NCBI RefSeq assembly: GCF_003129925.1 | Contig: NZ_QFFN01000005.1 | Location: 1 to 64,000, forward strand | Source of the DNA: Bifidobacterium catulorum | Lineage (GTDB): Bacteria; Actinomycetota; Actinomycetes; Actinomycetales; Bifidobacteriaceae | Direction of reading: 5' to 3' | DNA: 64,000 bases | Part shown: positions 56,282 through 64,000 of the stretch, piece after piece | How the letters are laid out: each line of letters begins with the position of its first letter | How positions within the stretch are numbered: position 1 is the first letter of the stretch | Notes under the pieces: model-generated | The model's database searches: none | What the model saw: the letters and a program-made list of their open reading frames with translations, nothing else | What the model was told of the DNA's origin: nothing | Position numbers and translations under genes: made by a program

Positions 56282-59122
56282 ATGAGCGTCGAATCGATTC
56301 AGGCCGGCAAGCAATTGCCGAGCATCGCGCCTGAGATCAAGAACCACGAATCCCGTCCCTCCAAGCCGCGCCAGCCCGAACTGACCGCGCTTCTCGTCGC
56401 CGTCACCGTCATCTTCGCCATCTTCCTCGTGGTGCCGATGGTGATCGTGCTCGCCAAGTCGTTCCAGACCGGAAATGGCTCGGCCACCTTGGAGAACTAC
56501 GCGGCCATCCTCGCAAGGCCCGAGTTCTTCACCTCCGTTCTCAACAGCCTCAAGGTGGCCGCCGCGGCGGCGCTCGTGGCCATGCTGCTCGCGTTCCTGC
56601 TGGCCTACGCGGTCAACTGCACCAACCTGCCGCCGAAGTTCAAGAAGGCCATCGCCCTGCTCACCCAGGTGCCGATGCTGCTGCCGACCATCACCTACGG
56701 CTTTGCCATCATCTACTCCTTCGGCAAGGAGGGCCTGATCACCAAGCTGTTCGGACACCAGCTGTTCGACATCTACGGGTTCAACGGCCTGCTCATCGGC
56801 TACGTCATCTACACGCTGCCGACCTGCTTCCTGCTGATCAACAACTCGTTCCAGTTCGTCGACAAGAAGTTCATCATCGTCTCGCACATCATGGGCGACA
56901 GCCACATCAAGACGTTCTTCGTCACCACGGTGCGGCCGCTCATCGGCACGATGTGCGTGGCGTTCATCCAGAGCTTCTTCCTGAGCTTCACCGACTACGG
57001 CATCCCGACCTCCGTCGGCGGCACCTACGACGTGCTGGCCATGACGCTGTTCAACCAGATGCTCGGCTCCATCCCGAACTTCAACCGCGGCGCCGTCATC
57101 GCCGTGTTCATGCTCATCCCGTCGATCATCTCCATCATCCTGATGACGATCCTGGAGAAGTACTCCATCCGCTACTCCAAGGTCTCGCAGATCGACCTGC
57201 CGGAAGGCAAGAAGCGCGACACGTTCTGCGCCATCGCCTCCGTGGTGGTGCTCGTGTGCGTGCTCTCCGTGTTCGCCGTGATCCTGCTCATCCCGTTCGT
57301 GGAGATGTGGCCGTTCAAGCTGAACTTCACGTTCAGCCACATCACCGGCATCTTCGCCGACTCCGAACTGACCGCTGTGTTCACCAACTCGCTGTACGTG
57401 GCCGTGATGACCGCCATCCTCGGATGCCTGTTCGCCTACGCCGCCGCCCTGGTGACCTCCCGCTCCAAGCTGCCCGTGGCCGCCAAGCGGTTCGTGGACT
57501 CCATCAGCTCGATCATCAACACCGTGCCCGGCATGGTGCTCGGCATCGCGTTCCTGTTCACGTTCAGCGGCACGCCGATGCAGAACACCTTCTGGATCCT
57601 CATCATCGCGAACATGATCCACTACTTCGCCACCCCGTACCAGATGATGAAGGACTCGCTCTCGAAGATGAACGCCTCGTGGGAGACCACGGCGAAGCTC
57701 ATGGGCGACAGCTGGTTCAAGACCATCGTGCGCGTGGTCACGCCGAACGCATGGCCCACCGTGCTGCAGGTGTTCGGCTACTACTTCGTCAACGCCATGG
57801 TCACCATCTCCGCGGTGGTGTTCCTCACCGGCGCCAAGACCCAGGTGATCACCACGAAGATCTCCGCCCTGCAGCACCTCGCCAAGTTCGACGACATCTT
57901 CGCCCTCTCGCTGCTCATCCTGGTCACGAACCTCGTGGTCAAGGGCCTCATCGCCCTCGCCACCCGCAAGAAGCCAATCAAGGCCAAGGCCACCGAGGCT
58001 GCGGCCGCGACGGTGAAGCAGGGTGCGCGCAAGAGCGCCGAACAGATCGCCGCCGGCAGCTTCGCACTGCCGCCGATCAACCCGCGCTCCCACGGACGCA
58101 GCGTGGTGACCGGCATCGCCTCCGGTGTGGTGGCAGCGATCCTCGTGGCCTTCGGATTCGGCGCCTTCTCCGGCACCGCAGCCGCCAGCCAGCAGGTCGT
58201 GATCTACACGAACGCCGACGACGAGGCCGTGGCCGCGTTCGAGCACGCGCTCGACGACAACGGCTACAAGGGCAAGTACATCATGCAGAGCTTCGGCACC
58301 TCCGAACTCGGCGGCAAGATGCTGGCCGAAGGCAAAAGCCTTGAGGCCGACATGCTCACCATGAGCTCCTACTACGTGGATTCCGCCCAGGAACGCAACC
58401 ACATGTTCCAGCCGCTCACCGACGTGAAGTCGAAGCTGCTGAAGACGAACGTGAACACCACGGCGCCCGACTACCGCAGCCCGACCACCGCCCAGGAGGG
58501 AGCGATCTTCTACAACACCGAAGCCATCAAGCAGGCCGGCGTGCCCGTGCCGACAAGCTTCAAGGACCTCGCCGACCCGAAGTACAAGGGCCTGATCTCC
58601 GTGCCCGACATGGAGGGCTCCTCCACCGGCTGGCTGATGGTGCAGGCCATCGCGGGCGCCTACGGCACCGGCGACGAGGGCAGGCAGATCCTGACCGACA
58701 TCTACAGGAACGCCGGCCCGCATCTCGAACAGTCTGGTTCCGGCCCGCTGAAGTCCGTGCGCTCCGGCGAGGTGGCCATCGGCTTCGGACTGCGGCACCA
58801 GGCCGCGGCCGACAAGAAGAAGGGCCTGCCGATCGACTACGTGGACCCGGTCGAGGGCAACTACTCGCTGACGGAATCGGTGGCGGTGCTCGACAAGGGC
58901 TCCAAGACCAATCCCCTTGCGCAGAAGATGGCCGGCGTGATCATCGACCAGGGCCGCAAGGAACTGCTCCAGACCTATCCGACCCCGCTCTACCAGGGTG
59001 AGAAGGAACCGGCCAACGGCTCGAAGTATCCGAAGACCTTCGACAAGCCGCTGACGGTGGACCTGCTGCAACAGCATCAGGACTTCTCCGAGGCCTGCAA
59101 GCGCGCCGCCAAGGAGGCCTGA
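56282..59122 (+). CDS. Fused two-permease plus substrate-binding protein, probable 2-aminoethylphosphonate transporter
   Basis: This 946-residue chain joins three normally separate parts. Residues 30-290 and 315-565 are two permease domains with paired spans and coupling loops (IMGDSHIKTFF and LMGDSWFKTIV), like the PhnU/PhnV pair. A linker then leads to a further span at about 605-628, and residues 637-946 are a type 2 periplasmic-binding domain (VVIYTNADDEAVAAFEHAL, GAIFYNTEAIKQAGVPVPTSFKDL). The binding domain would be tethered outside the cell. It lies five bases past the ATPase gene. Confidence 0.9.
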   Translation: MSVESIQAGKQLPSIAPEIKNHESRPSKPRQPELTALLVAVTVIFAIFLVVPMVIVLAKSFQTGNGSATLENYAAILARPEFFTSVLNSLKVAAAAALVAMLLAFLLAYAVNCTNLPPKFKKAIALLTQVPMLLPTITYGFAIIYSFGKEGLITKLFGHQLFDIYGFNGLLIGYVIYTLPTCFLLINNSFQFVDKKFIIVSHIMGDSHIKTFFVTTVRPLIGTMCVAFIQSFFLSFTDYGIPTSVGGTYDVLAMTLFNQMLGSIPNFNRGAVIAVFMLIPSIISIILMTILEKYSIRYSKVSQIDLPEGKKRDTFCAIASVVVLVCVLSVFAVILLIPFVEMWPFKLNFTFSHITGIFADSELTAVFTNSLYVAVMTAILGCLFAYAAALVTSRSKLPVAAKRFVDSISSIINTVPGMVLGIAFLFTFSGTPMQNTFWILIIANMIHYFATPYQMMKDSLSKMNASWETTAKLMGDSWFKTIVRVVTPNAWPTVLQVFGYYFVNAMVTISAVVFLTGAKTQVITTKISALQHLAKFDDIFALSLLILVTNLVVKGLIALATRKKPIKAKATEAAAATVKQGARKSAEQIAAGSFALPPINPRSHGRSVVTGIASGVVAAILVAFGFGAFSGTAAASQQVVIYTNADDEAVAAFEHALDDNGYKGKYIMQSFGTSELGGKMLAEGKSLEADMLTMSSYYVDSAQERNHMFQPLTDVKSKLLKTNVNTTAPDYRSPTTAQEGAIFYNTEAIKQAGVPVPTSFKDLADPKYKGLISVPDMEGSSTGWLMVQAIAGAYGTGDEGRQILTDIYRNAGPHLEQSGSGPLKSVRSGEVAIGFGLRHQAAADKKKGLPIDYVDPVEGNYSLTESVAVLDKGSKTNPLAQKMAGVIIDQGRKELLQTYPTPLYQGEKEPANGSKYPKTFDKPLTVDLLQQHQDFSEACKRAAKEA

Positions 59123-59145
59123 CCCACCCCACCCTCACAGCCCCA

Positions 59146-59190
59146 TTGTTGTGACGGACATGGGTCTCACCCCGCCGTCCGTCACAACAA
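59146..59190 (+). terminator. 14-bp perfect stem after the transporter fusion
   Basis: TTGTTGTGACGGAC (59146-59159) pairs exactly with GTCCGTCACAACAA (59177-59190). It lies 23 bases after the stop. It may end or reduce read-through into phnW. Confidence 0.65.
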
Positions 59191-59238
59191 ATCCTTGAAC
59201 TATGCTGCCCGACCGTGGACAGACAGCCGAATGAGGTC

Positions 59239-59368
59239 GTCGATGTGCGTTTCGCAATCGTAAAGACTCGGCCTGAGCGGCCCGGAGCGTATCACGAAAT
59301 GCACATCGACGCCCCGGGCTCCTCAGCAGGTCGAACGGTCCTGAGTGCATCGAGCAGAGCATACCGGC
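59239..59368. repeat. Structured intergenic element, copy 1 (before phnW)
   Basis: Arms GTCGATGTGCGTTTCG (59239-59254) and the near-perfect complement at 59295-59310 form a 15 of 16 stem. It is followed by GGTCGAACGGTCCTGAGTGC, which resembles GGCCGAACGGCCTTGAGTGT in copy 2 at 60723-60836. It fills most of the 333-base gap before phnW. No gene is visible there. Confidence 0.6.
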
Positions 59369-59455
59369 AACCCACGGTCACAGCATTCGCCGCTCTCATA
59401 GAACCCGATCTTTCATCCCATAATTCAATCCCCCAAAAATAGAGAAGGAACCATA

Positions 59456-60664
59456 ATGACCAACGAATACAAGCTGCTCACCCCCGGCCCGCTGACCACG
59501 ACCCGCACCGTCAAGGAGGAGATGCTCTTCGACCATTGCACCTGGGACGAGGACTACCAGCAGATCACGCAGAAGATCCGCCGCCAGCTGCTTGAGCTCG
59601 CGCACTGCGATCCGGAGGAGTACACCGTGGTGGTCATGCAGGGTTCCGGCACCTTCGGCGTCGAGAGCGTGCTCACCTCCGTGATCGGCGAGGACGAGAA
59701 GGTGCTGCTGTGCACCAACGGCGCGTACGGCGACCGTCAGGTCAAGATCTGCGAGCACGCGGGCATCGCCCACACGCAGTACGCCGAGCCGTACGACCGC
59801 ATCCCCAGCGCCGAGAAGGTGGCCGAATACCTCGACGCCGACCCGTCCATCACCCACGTCTCGATGATCCACTCCGAGACCACGTCCGGACTGCTCAACG
59901 ACATCGAGGCCGTGGCCAAGGTGGTCAAGTCCCGCGGCAAGACGTTCATGGTGGACGCCATGAGCTCCTTCGGCGGCGTGGACATCCCGGTGGCCGACTG
60001 GGGCATCGACTTCATCGTCTCATCCGCCAACAAGTGCATCCAGGGCGTTCCCGGCTTCAGCTTCATCATCTGCAACAAGGCCAAGCTGGAGGCCTCCAAG
60101 GGCAAGGCCCGCAGCCTCTCGCTCGACCTGTGGGACCAGTGGAACACCTTGGAGAAGGCGAACGGCAAGTGGCGCTACACCTCCCCCACCCATGTGGTGC
60201 TCGCCTTCTCCAAGGCGCTTGACGAGATGTTCGAGGAGGGCGGCATCCCCGTGCGCTCCGCCCGCTACCAGCTGAACAACGACCTGCTGATCGCCCGCAT
60301 GAAGGCGCTGGGCTTCTCCACGTTCCTCGCCGACCATCAGGGCCCGATCATCACGACGTTCCTGTACCCGAAGGGCATCTCGTTCGACTTCCACGACATG
60401 TACGAGTTCATCAAGGAGCGCGGCTACGCGATCTACCCGGGCAAGCTGACCGACGAGGAGACGTTCCGTCTGGGCAACATCGGCGAGATCTACGCCGACG
60501 ACATCGAGAAGGTCACGGAGCTGCTGGCCATGTACATGGGCGAGCGCGGCCTGCTTGAGGCCGCCACCGGCTCGGATTCCGTGCCCGCAGCCATCGCCGC
60601 GATGGACAAGGCCGGCGAGCCGATCAAGGCCGCCGCCCCGATGGGCGTCAAGCTCGCCGCCTGA
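59456..60664 (+). CDS. phnW: 2-aminoethylphosphonate-pyruvate transaminase
   Basis: The 402-residue PLP enzyme moves the amino group from 2-aminoethylphosphonate to pyruvate, giving phosphonoacetaldehyde and alanine. The PLP Lys is residue 193 in SSANKCIQGVPGF, close to K194 of the studied Salmonella enzyme. The start KLLTPGPLTTTRTVKEEM is diagnostic. About 35 residues at the C-terminus (GLLEAATGSDSVPAAIAAMDK) exceed the usual length. phnX follows after a structured repeat. Confidence 0.94.
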   Translation: MTNEYKLLTPGPLTTTRTVKEEMLFDHCTWDEDYQQITQKIRRQLLELAHCDPEEYTVVVMQGSGTFGVESVLTSVIGEDEKVLLCTNGAYGDRQVKICEHAGIAHTQYAEPYDRIPSAEKVAEYLDADPSITHVSMIHSETTSGLLNDIEAVAKVVKSRGKTFMVDAMSSFGGVDIPVADWGIDFIVSSANKCIQGVPGFSFIICNKAKLEASKGKARSLSLDLWDQWNTLEKANGKWRYTSPTHVVLAFSKALDEMFEEGGIPVRSARYQLNNDLLIARMKALGFSTFLADHQGPIITTFLYPKGISFDFHDMYEFIKERGYAIYPGKLTDEETFRLGNIGEIYADDIEKVTELLAMYMGERGLLEAATGSDSVPAAIAAMDKAGEPIKAAAPMGVKLAA

Positions 60665-60722
60665 CCCACCCTTCCACGGCCCGCTCAAAACGGAACGGGC
60701 ATCAGCGTGAAATCCCCATGGA

Positions 60723-60836
60723 GAGATCGGCATCCTTGTTCGGCCGTAAGCAGCGAAGGCATTTGCTACGCTTTGCGAGCAAATGCCGGAGCGAGGCCGA
60801 ACGGCCTTGAGTGTGTCGAACAAGGATGCCGATCTC
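60723..60836. repeat. Structured intergenic element, copy 2 (between phnW and phnX)
   Basis: A perfect 20-bp outer inverted repeat (60723-60742 with 60817-60836) encloses two inner stems, GGCATTTGCT/AGCAAATGCC (60758-60787) and AGGCCG/CGGCCT (60794-60807). It can fold as a three-way junction, as RNA or as a cruciform. A diverged copy lies before phnW. It resembles a REP or MITE-like repeat. Confidence 0.8.
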
Positions 60837-60907
60837 GACTTCAACCGACCGCGCGTCACCTGACATCATCAAGCAAATCAGTACAAACAAACAAAAGGAA
60901 AACCACT

Positions 60908-61690
60908 ATGACCAACCGTTTTGAGGCCGTCATCTTCGATTGGGCCGGCACCACCGTCGACTACGGCTGCTTCGCCCCCGTCCGCGCCTTCCAGGAGGCG
61001 TTCCGCGAGTTCGGCATCGATCCGACGATGGCGGAGACCCGCAAGCCGATGGGCATGCTCAAGCACGATCACATCAACACGATGCTGCACATGGAACGCA
61101 TCGCCCGCGCCTGGGAGGACGAGCACGGCCACGCCCCCACCGACAAGGATGTGGACGACGTGTACGCCCACTTCGAGCCGAAGCTGCTGTCGATTCTCGA
61201 TAACTACGCCGACCCGAAGCCGGGAGTGCTCGACGCCGTGGCCGCGCTGCGCGGGGCGGGTCTGAAGATCGGCTCCACCACGGGTTACACCGACAAGATG
61301 ATGGACATCGTGGTGCCGAAGGCCAAGGAGAACGGCTACGCCCCCGACTTCTGGATCAGCCCGGACGGCACGAACGGCTTCGGCCGCCCCTACCCGTACA
61401 TGATCTTCCGCAACCTTGAGCAGCTGGGCGTCTCCTCCGTGCACGCCGCCGCCAAGGTGGGCGACACGCTTTCCGACATCCGCGAGGGCAGGAACGCCGG
61501 CGTGTTCACCATCGGCGTGGTCGAGGGCAGCTCCCAGCTGGCGCTGAGCGAGGAGGAGTTCGAGGCACTGACGGAGGCCGAGAAGGCCGAGGCCCGTGCG
61601 AAGGCCAGGGCCGCGTTCACCGAGGCCGGCGCCGATGCCGTCATCGACACGATGGCCGAACTGCCGACGCTGCTCAGCCAGATCGCCTGA
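60908..61690 (+). CDS. phnX: Phosphonoacetaldehyde hydrolase (phosphonatase)
   Basis: From the ATG at 60908 (AAAAGGAAAA upstream) the product has 260 residues. This HAD enzyme cleaves the C-P bond of phosphonoacetaldehyde to acetaldehyde and phosphate. The nucleophile is D11 in FDWAGTTVDYG, and the Schiff-base Lys is K52 in GMLKHDHIN, one residue off B. cereus D12 and K53. It completes the pathway begun by phnW and gives the cell phosphate. Confidence 0.95.
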   Translation: MTNRFEAVIFDWAGTTVDYGCFAPVRAFQEAFREFGIDPTMAETRKPMGMLKHDHINTMLHMERIARAWEDEHGHAPTDKDVDDVYAHFEPKLLSILDNYADPKPGVLDAVAALRGAGLKIGSTTGYTDKMMDIVVPKAKENGYAPDFWISPDGTNGFGRPYPYMIFRNLEQLGVSSVHAAAKVGDTLSDIREGRNAGVFTIGVVEGSSQLALSEEEFEALTEAEKAEARAKARAAFTEAGADAVIDTMAELPTLLSQIA

Positions 61691-61720
61691 CCAGATCGCC
61701 TGACCCAGATCGCCTGACCC
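61680..61720. repeat. Three copies of a 12-14-bp unit over the phnX stop codon
   Basis: AGATCGCCTGACC(C) occurs at 61680, 61693 and 61707. The first copy includes the last codons and TGA of phnX. It looks like replication slippage at the gene end. Confidence 0.85.
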
Positions 61721-61828
61721 GCATCATACGGTAGCCCACCGTCTCCGCCGCGTTCATGCCTGTACGACAGGCATATCGCAGTGAAATCGGTGGACGACCG
61801 TTTTCGCATATACGCTCCCCGACCTCCA

Positions 61829-62896
61829 TCAGGATTCCGGAAGGAATCGCGTAACGATATCGTCGAGCTGGGAGGAGATGCCAGAGAAATCCTGATTCAA
61901 ATCCAGAGTACGTACGATGATGCGATTGCCGTCCATGTCGAACTCTCCATCCGGCTGCCGTTCCTCATCCGTTCTCGCATACAGCACCATGCCGGACACA
62001 ATGTGGGCATCGCCGTTCGCCGACAGCTGGAACGTCTTGTTTTTCACATAGGTGAACATCTGATACATGTTCGTGGAATGCATCGTATAACTGTCGAAGT
62101 TCCGCTGCATCGTCCGCGTATAGTATTTCGCATCGATGATGAGCGTGTCCCGGCCATTGTCCAATACCACGTCCGGTTGCATAACCGGCAGTTCCACGCC
62201 TGCCGGGCACATCCAGGGGATACGATGATGGGTCGTTTTGATGCGTCCCCGCCATTCACGCGAATAATATCCGAAAAGAAACTTCTCGTATATCCGATGC
62301 ATCTGCTGATCATCGAGGAAGTCCATGAGCAGGGTTTTTCCTGGTCGGGAGCTTTGCAGCAGCCCTTTGACCGCCAGACGGCAGATGCCGATGAGCATAC
62401 GATAGGTCTGATTGTTCCTGTCGAATCGCAGTCGCCAATCGACTCGGCGAAGATCGACTCGCCCAACGTTATCCAGGCATGCGAGCAGTCGCCGCAGTTT
62501 CGCTCTGCGAATCGGACCGACGTCGGCATGCGTCAGCAGCAGCATGGTCGATTTGATGATGCGGTTCGCATGAGAATCCACAGTGAAATCATCCACTGTG
62601 CAGACGAGCTTTTTCCTTGACATCGTGACCTTGCGGGCGCTTTCGGTGATTTCGATCCTGCCTCGGGGAGAATCCAGCTCGTCGGTATGGGGGATATATT
62701 CTCGCGACAGCCCTCGCTTGATTTGCGTCGACATTCCCTGCACGAGGATGGCGGCGCATAAGTCGGCGATGTTATCGAAGGATTCCGTACCCAGTTTCCG
62801 ATATTGCTGTTCCCGCAAGGCTCGAAAAGCGTACGACAGCATGTAGTACACATTCCGAATCGGAATGCTTGACGACGTCAAATCCGCCGACGTCAT
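61829..62896 (-). CDS. mcrC: McrC-like 5-methylcytosine restriction system subunit
   Basis: The 355-residue protein fits McrC. It begins IPIRNVYYMLSYAFRAL, has a mid-region EKFLFGYYSREW, and the nuclease core QPDVVLDNGRDTLIIDAKYY (PD-D-x-K type) near residue 245. It provides DNA cleavage to the McrB motor. Its ATG overlaps the mcrB-like stop by four bases. The pair acts on modified foreign DNA in studied cases; specificity here is unknown. Confidence 0.9.
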   Translation of the reverse strand: MTSADLTSSSIPIRNVYYMLSYAFRALREQQYRKLGTESFDNIADLCAAILVQGMSTQIKRGLSREYIPHTDELDSPRGRIEITESARKVTMSRKKLVCTVDDFTVDSHANRIIKSTMLLLTHADVGPIRRAKLRRLLACLDNVGRVDLRRVDWRLRFDRNNQTYRMLIGICRLAVKGLLQSSRPGKTLLMDFLDDQQMHRIYEKFLFGYYSREWRGRIKTTHHRIPWMCPAGVELPVMQPDVVLDNGRDTLIIDAKYYTRTMQRNFDSYTMHSTNMYQMFTYVKNKTFQLSANGDAHIVSGMVLYARTDEERQPDGEFDMDGNRIIVRTLDLNQDFSGISSQLDDIVTRFLPES

Positions 62897-64000
62897 CGGA
62901 TGGCCTCTCTCAGCCTTTCGGCCTCGTCTGCCACGGTCTGCGGTTCGTCAAACCAGTATTCCTCAAGCAACGGAATAAGCTCGTATTCCACGATGCCCGA
63001 CAATGTCCGCTCGTCTGCGGTTTGCGGAGTCAACCCGCAGAAATAGCTGTGCCCGATCCGGAAACCCTTGCCGAGGGAATCGTCCTCGGATATCTTCCTG
63101 TTGAGCGTTTTGACGGCGGAGATGAGCCTGCCGAACCTGTCGCTGCCCAACGATTGTTCATACCGTTTGAACCCATCGGTGTCGAATCCCGGCTCAAGTT
63201 CGACGAACGCGAACCTGCGGCGAAGCGCGTAGTCGATCATCGCCAGGCTGCGGTCGGCGGTGTTCATCATGCCGATGATGAACACGTTGGAGGGAATGGA
63301 GAACAGTTCGTCCGCATACGGCAACTGCAGTTTGAGGTCGCGCTTGTCGTTCTCGATGAGCATGAACAGTTCGCCGAAGATCTTGTTGAGATTGCCGCGG
63401 TTGATTTCGTCGATGATGAAGTAATATGGCCGGTCCTCATCTTCCTCTGCCTTTTTGCAGAATTCATAGAACACTCCGTATTTGAGTTCGAAGCCGGTGT
63501 CCTTCGGCCGATATCCAAGCATGAAGTCCTCATAGGAATAGTTCTGGTGGAACTGCACCATTGTCACCCGGCTCGGGTCCTTCACCCCCATGATGGAGTA
63601 GGCGAGCCGCTTGGCCATGAAGGTCTTGCCCACGCCGGGAGCCCCCATGAGGATGATGTTTTTCTTGCGATCGAGGGCTGCGACGAGATTGTCATAGGTA
63701 TGCTCACCGACATACGCCTCGTCGAGAAAATCCTCACGCGAGTACGGATCAAGAGGAATCTCCTCGACAACCGAAGCATCATCGCCTTCCTCCGCATCGT
63801 CATTCAGCAGTTCGTCGATCTGACGGACCATGTCGAGATTCGATGTAATGTCGTTCAGCGTCTTGTTATGGAACTGCTTTGCGGAGCGCAAAGTGCTATC
63901 GGCGTCATCCACAGTCATCCATGACACTTGCCGAGCATTATTGAAATCATCGGCGCTCTCATAATGCTCGTAATCGGACTGCACTTCACCGATACCGAGA
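62893..64000 (-). CDS. mcrB: McrB-like AAA+ GTPase/ATPase, 5' end outside the window
   Basis: The frame stays open to the window edge, so the N-terminus, with any modified-base-reading domain, is missing. Visible are Walker A GAPGVGKTFMAKRL, the McrB-like FHQNYSYEDFMLGYRP, Walker B FIIDEINRGNLNKIFGEL, sensor MMNTADRSLAMIDYALRRRF and the C-terminal lid. The motif set is that of McrB, a motor that hydrolyses GTP in E. coli. It drives the McrC nuclease encoded downstream. Confidence 0.9.
   Translation of the reverse strand, partial: LGIGEVQSDYEHYESADDFNNARQVSWMTVDDADSTLRSAKQFHNKTLNDITSNLDMVRQIDELLNDDAEEGDDASVVEEIPLDPYSREDFLDEAYVGEHTYDNLVAALDRKKNIILMGAPGVGKTFMAKRLAYSIMGVKDPSRVTMVQFHQNYSYEDFMLGYRPKDTGFELKYGVFYEFCKKAEEDEDRPYYFIIDEINRGNLNKIFGELFMLIENDKRDLKLQLPYADELFSIPSNVFIIGMMNTADRSLAMIDYALRRRFAFVELEPGFDTDGFKRYEQSLGSDRFGRLISAVKTLNRKISEDDSLGKGFRIGHSYFCGLTPQTADERTLSGIVEYELIPLLEEYWFDEPQTVADEAERLREAIR

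Noticed and set aside
56264-59077. Minus-strand open frame of 937 codons
   Set aside because: It is antisense to the transporter fusion, with His/Gly/Asp-rich text typical of GC-rich shadow frames.

Overview
The window is a high-GC actinobacterial chromosome segment that looks like Bifidobacterium. The evidence is the arg gene order (argC-J-B-D-F-R, then argG and argH), the family 5 peptide transporter clusters, the combined thioredoxin reductase/AhpC pair and the codon bias. I do not assign a species.

Layout. At 1-13.96 kb there is the 3' part of a membrane-anchored PASTA-like protein, then a leftward oligopeptide ABC transporter system: three paralogous lipoprotein binding proteins, two permeases and one double ATPase. 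A small membrane protein and an arylsulfotransferase-like protein follow. At 14.1-19.3 kb there is a leftward run of tyrS, an RGG/TPR protein, a HAD phosphatase, a tiny protein and tlyA. At 19.4-22.7 kb there is thiamin sulfur-transfer machinery: rhodanese and ThiF leftward, and a TPP riboswitch with terminator driving thiS-thiG rightward. At 22.7-26.7 kb there are a CmpB-type membrane protein, an HD hydrolase, a TrxR fusion and AhpC.

At 26.9-48.6 kb the arginine biosynthesis cluster is split. Between argH and argG sits a complete type I-E CRISPR-Cas locus of about 12 kb, all on the minus strand: cas3, an inserted small cassette, cas8e-cse2-cas7e-cas5e-cas6e-cas1-cas2, a leader and a 25-repeat array. 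ARG boxes sit over the promoters of argC and argG.

The most striking signal is in the cas3-cas8e gap. Two degenerate CRISPR repeats (37418-37495) keep the Cas6e hairpin through paired changes in the stem and bracket a 22-nt mini-spacer. The 5' end of that spacer matches 11 of 11 bases (17 of 21 overall) of a site at 37388-37408, directly beside the predicted -35 box of the cas8e promoter. The PAM-side trinucleotide there is AAC, whose last base agrees with the PAM-derived base deduced from the array. This looks like a crRNA-like guide by which Cascade represses its own operon (CreR/CreA-like). A DUF2442 plus antitoxin-like cassette, flanked by a 50-bp direct repeat of the cas8e leader, lies between that promoter and cas8e.

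At 48.6-54.1 kb there are a DUF4190-like membrane protein, pheT, pheS and a SpoU rRNA methyltransferase. At 54.2-61.7 kb there is a 2-aminoethylphosphonate use cluster: an RpiR-type regulator, an ABC ATPase, a permease-permease-binding-protein fusion, phnW and phnX, with structured repeats before phnW and phnX. At 61.8-64 kb there is a leftward McrBC restriction module, cut by the window end.
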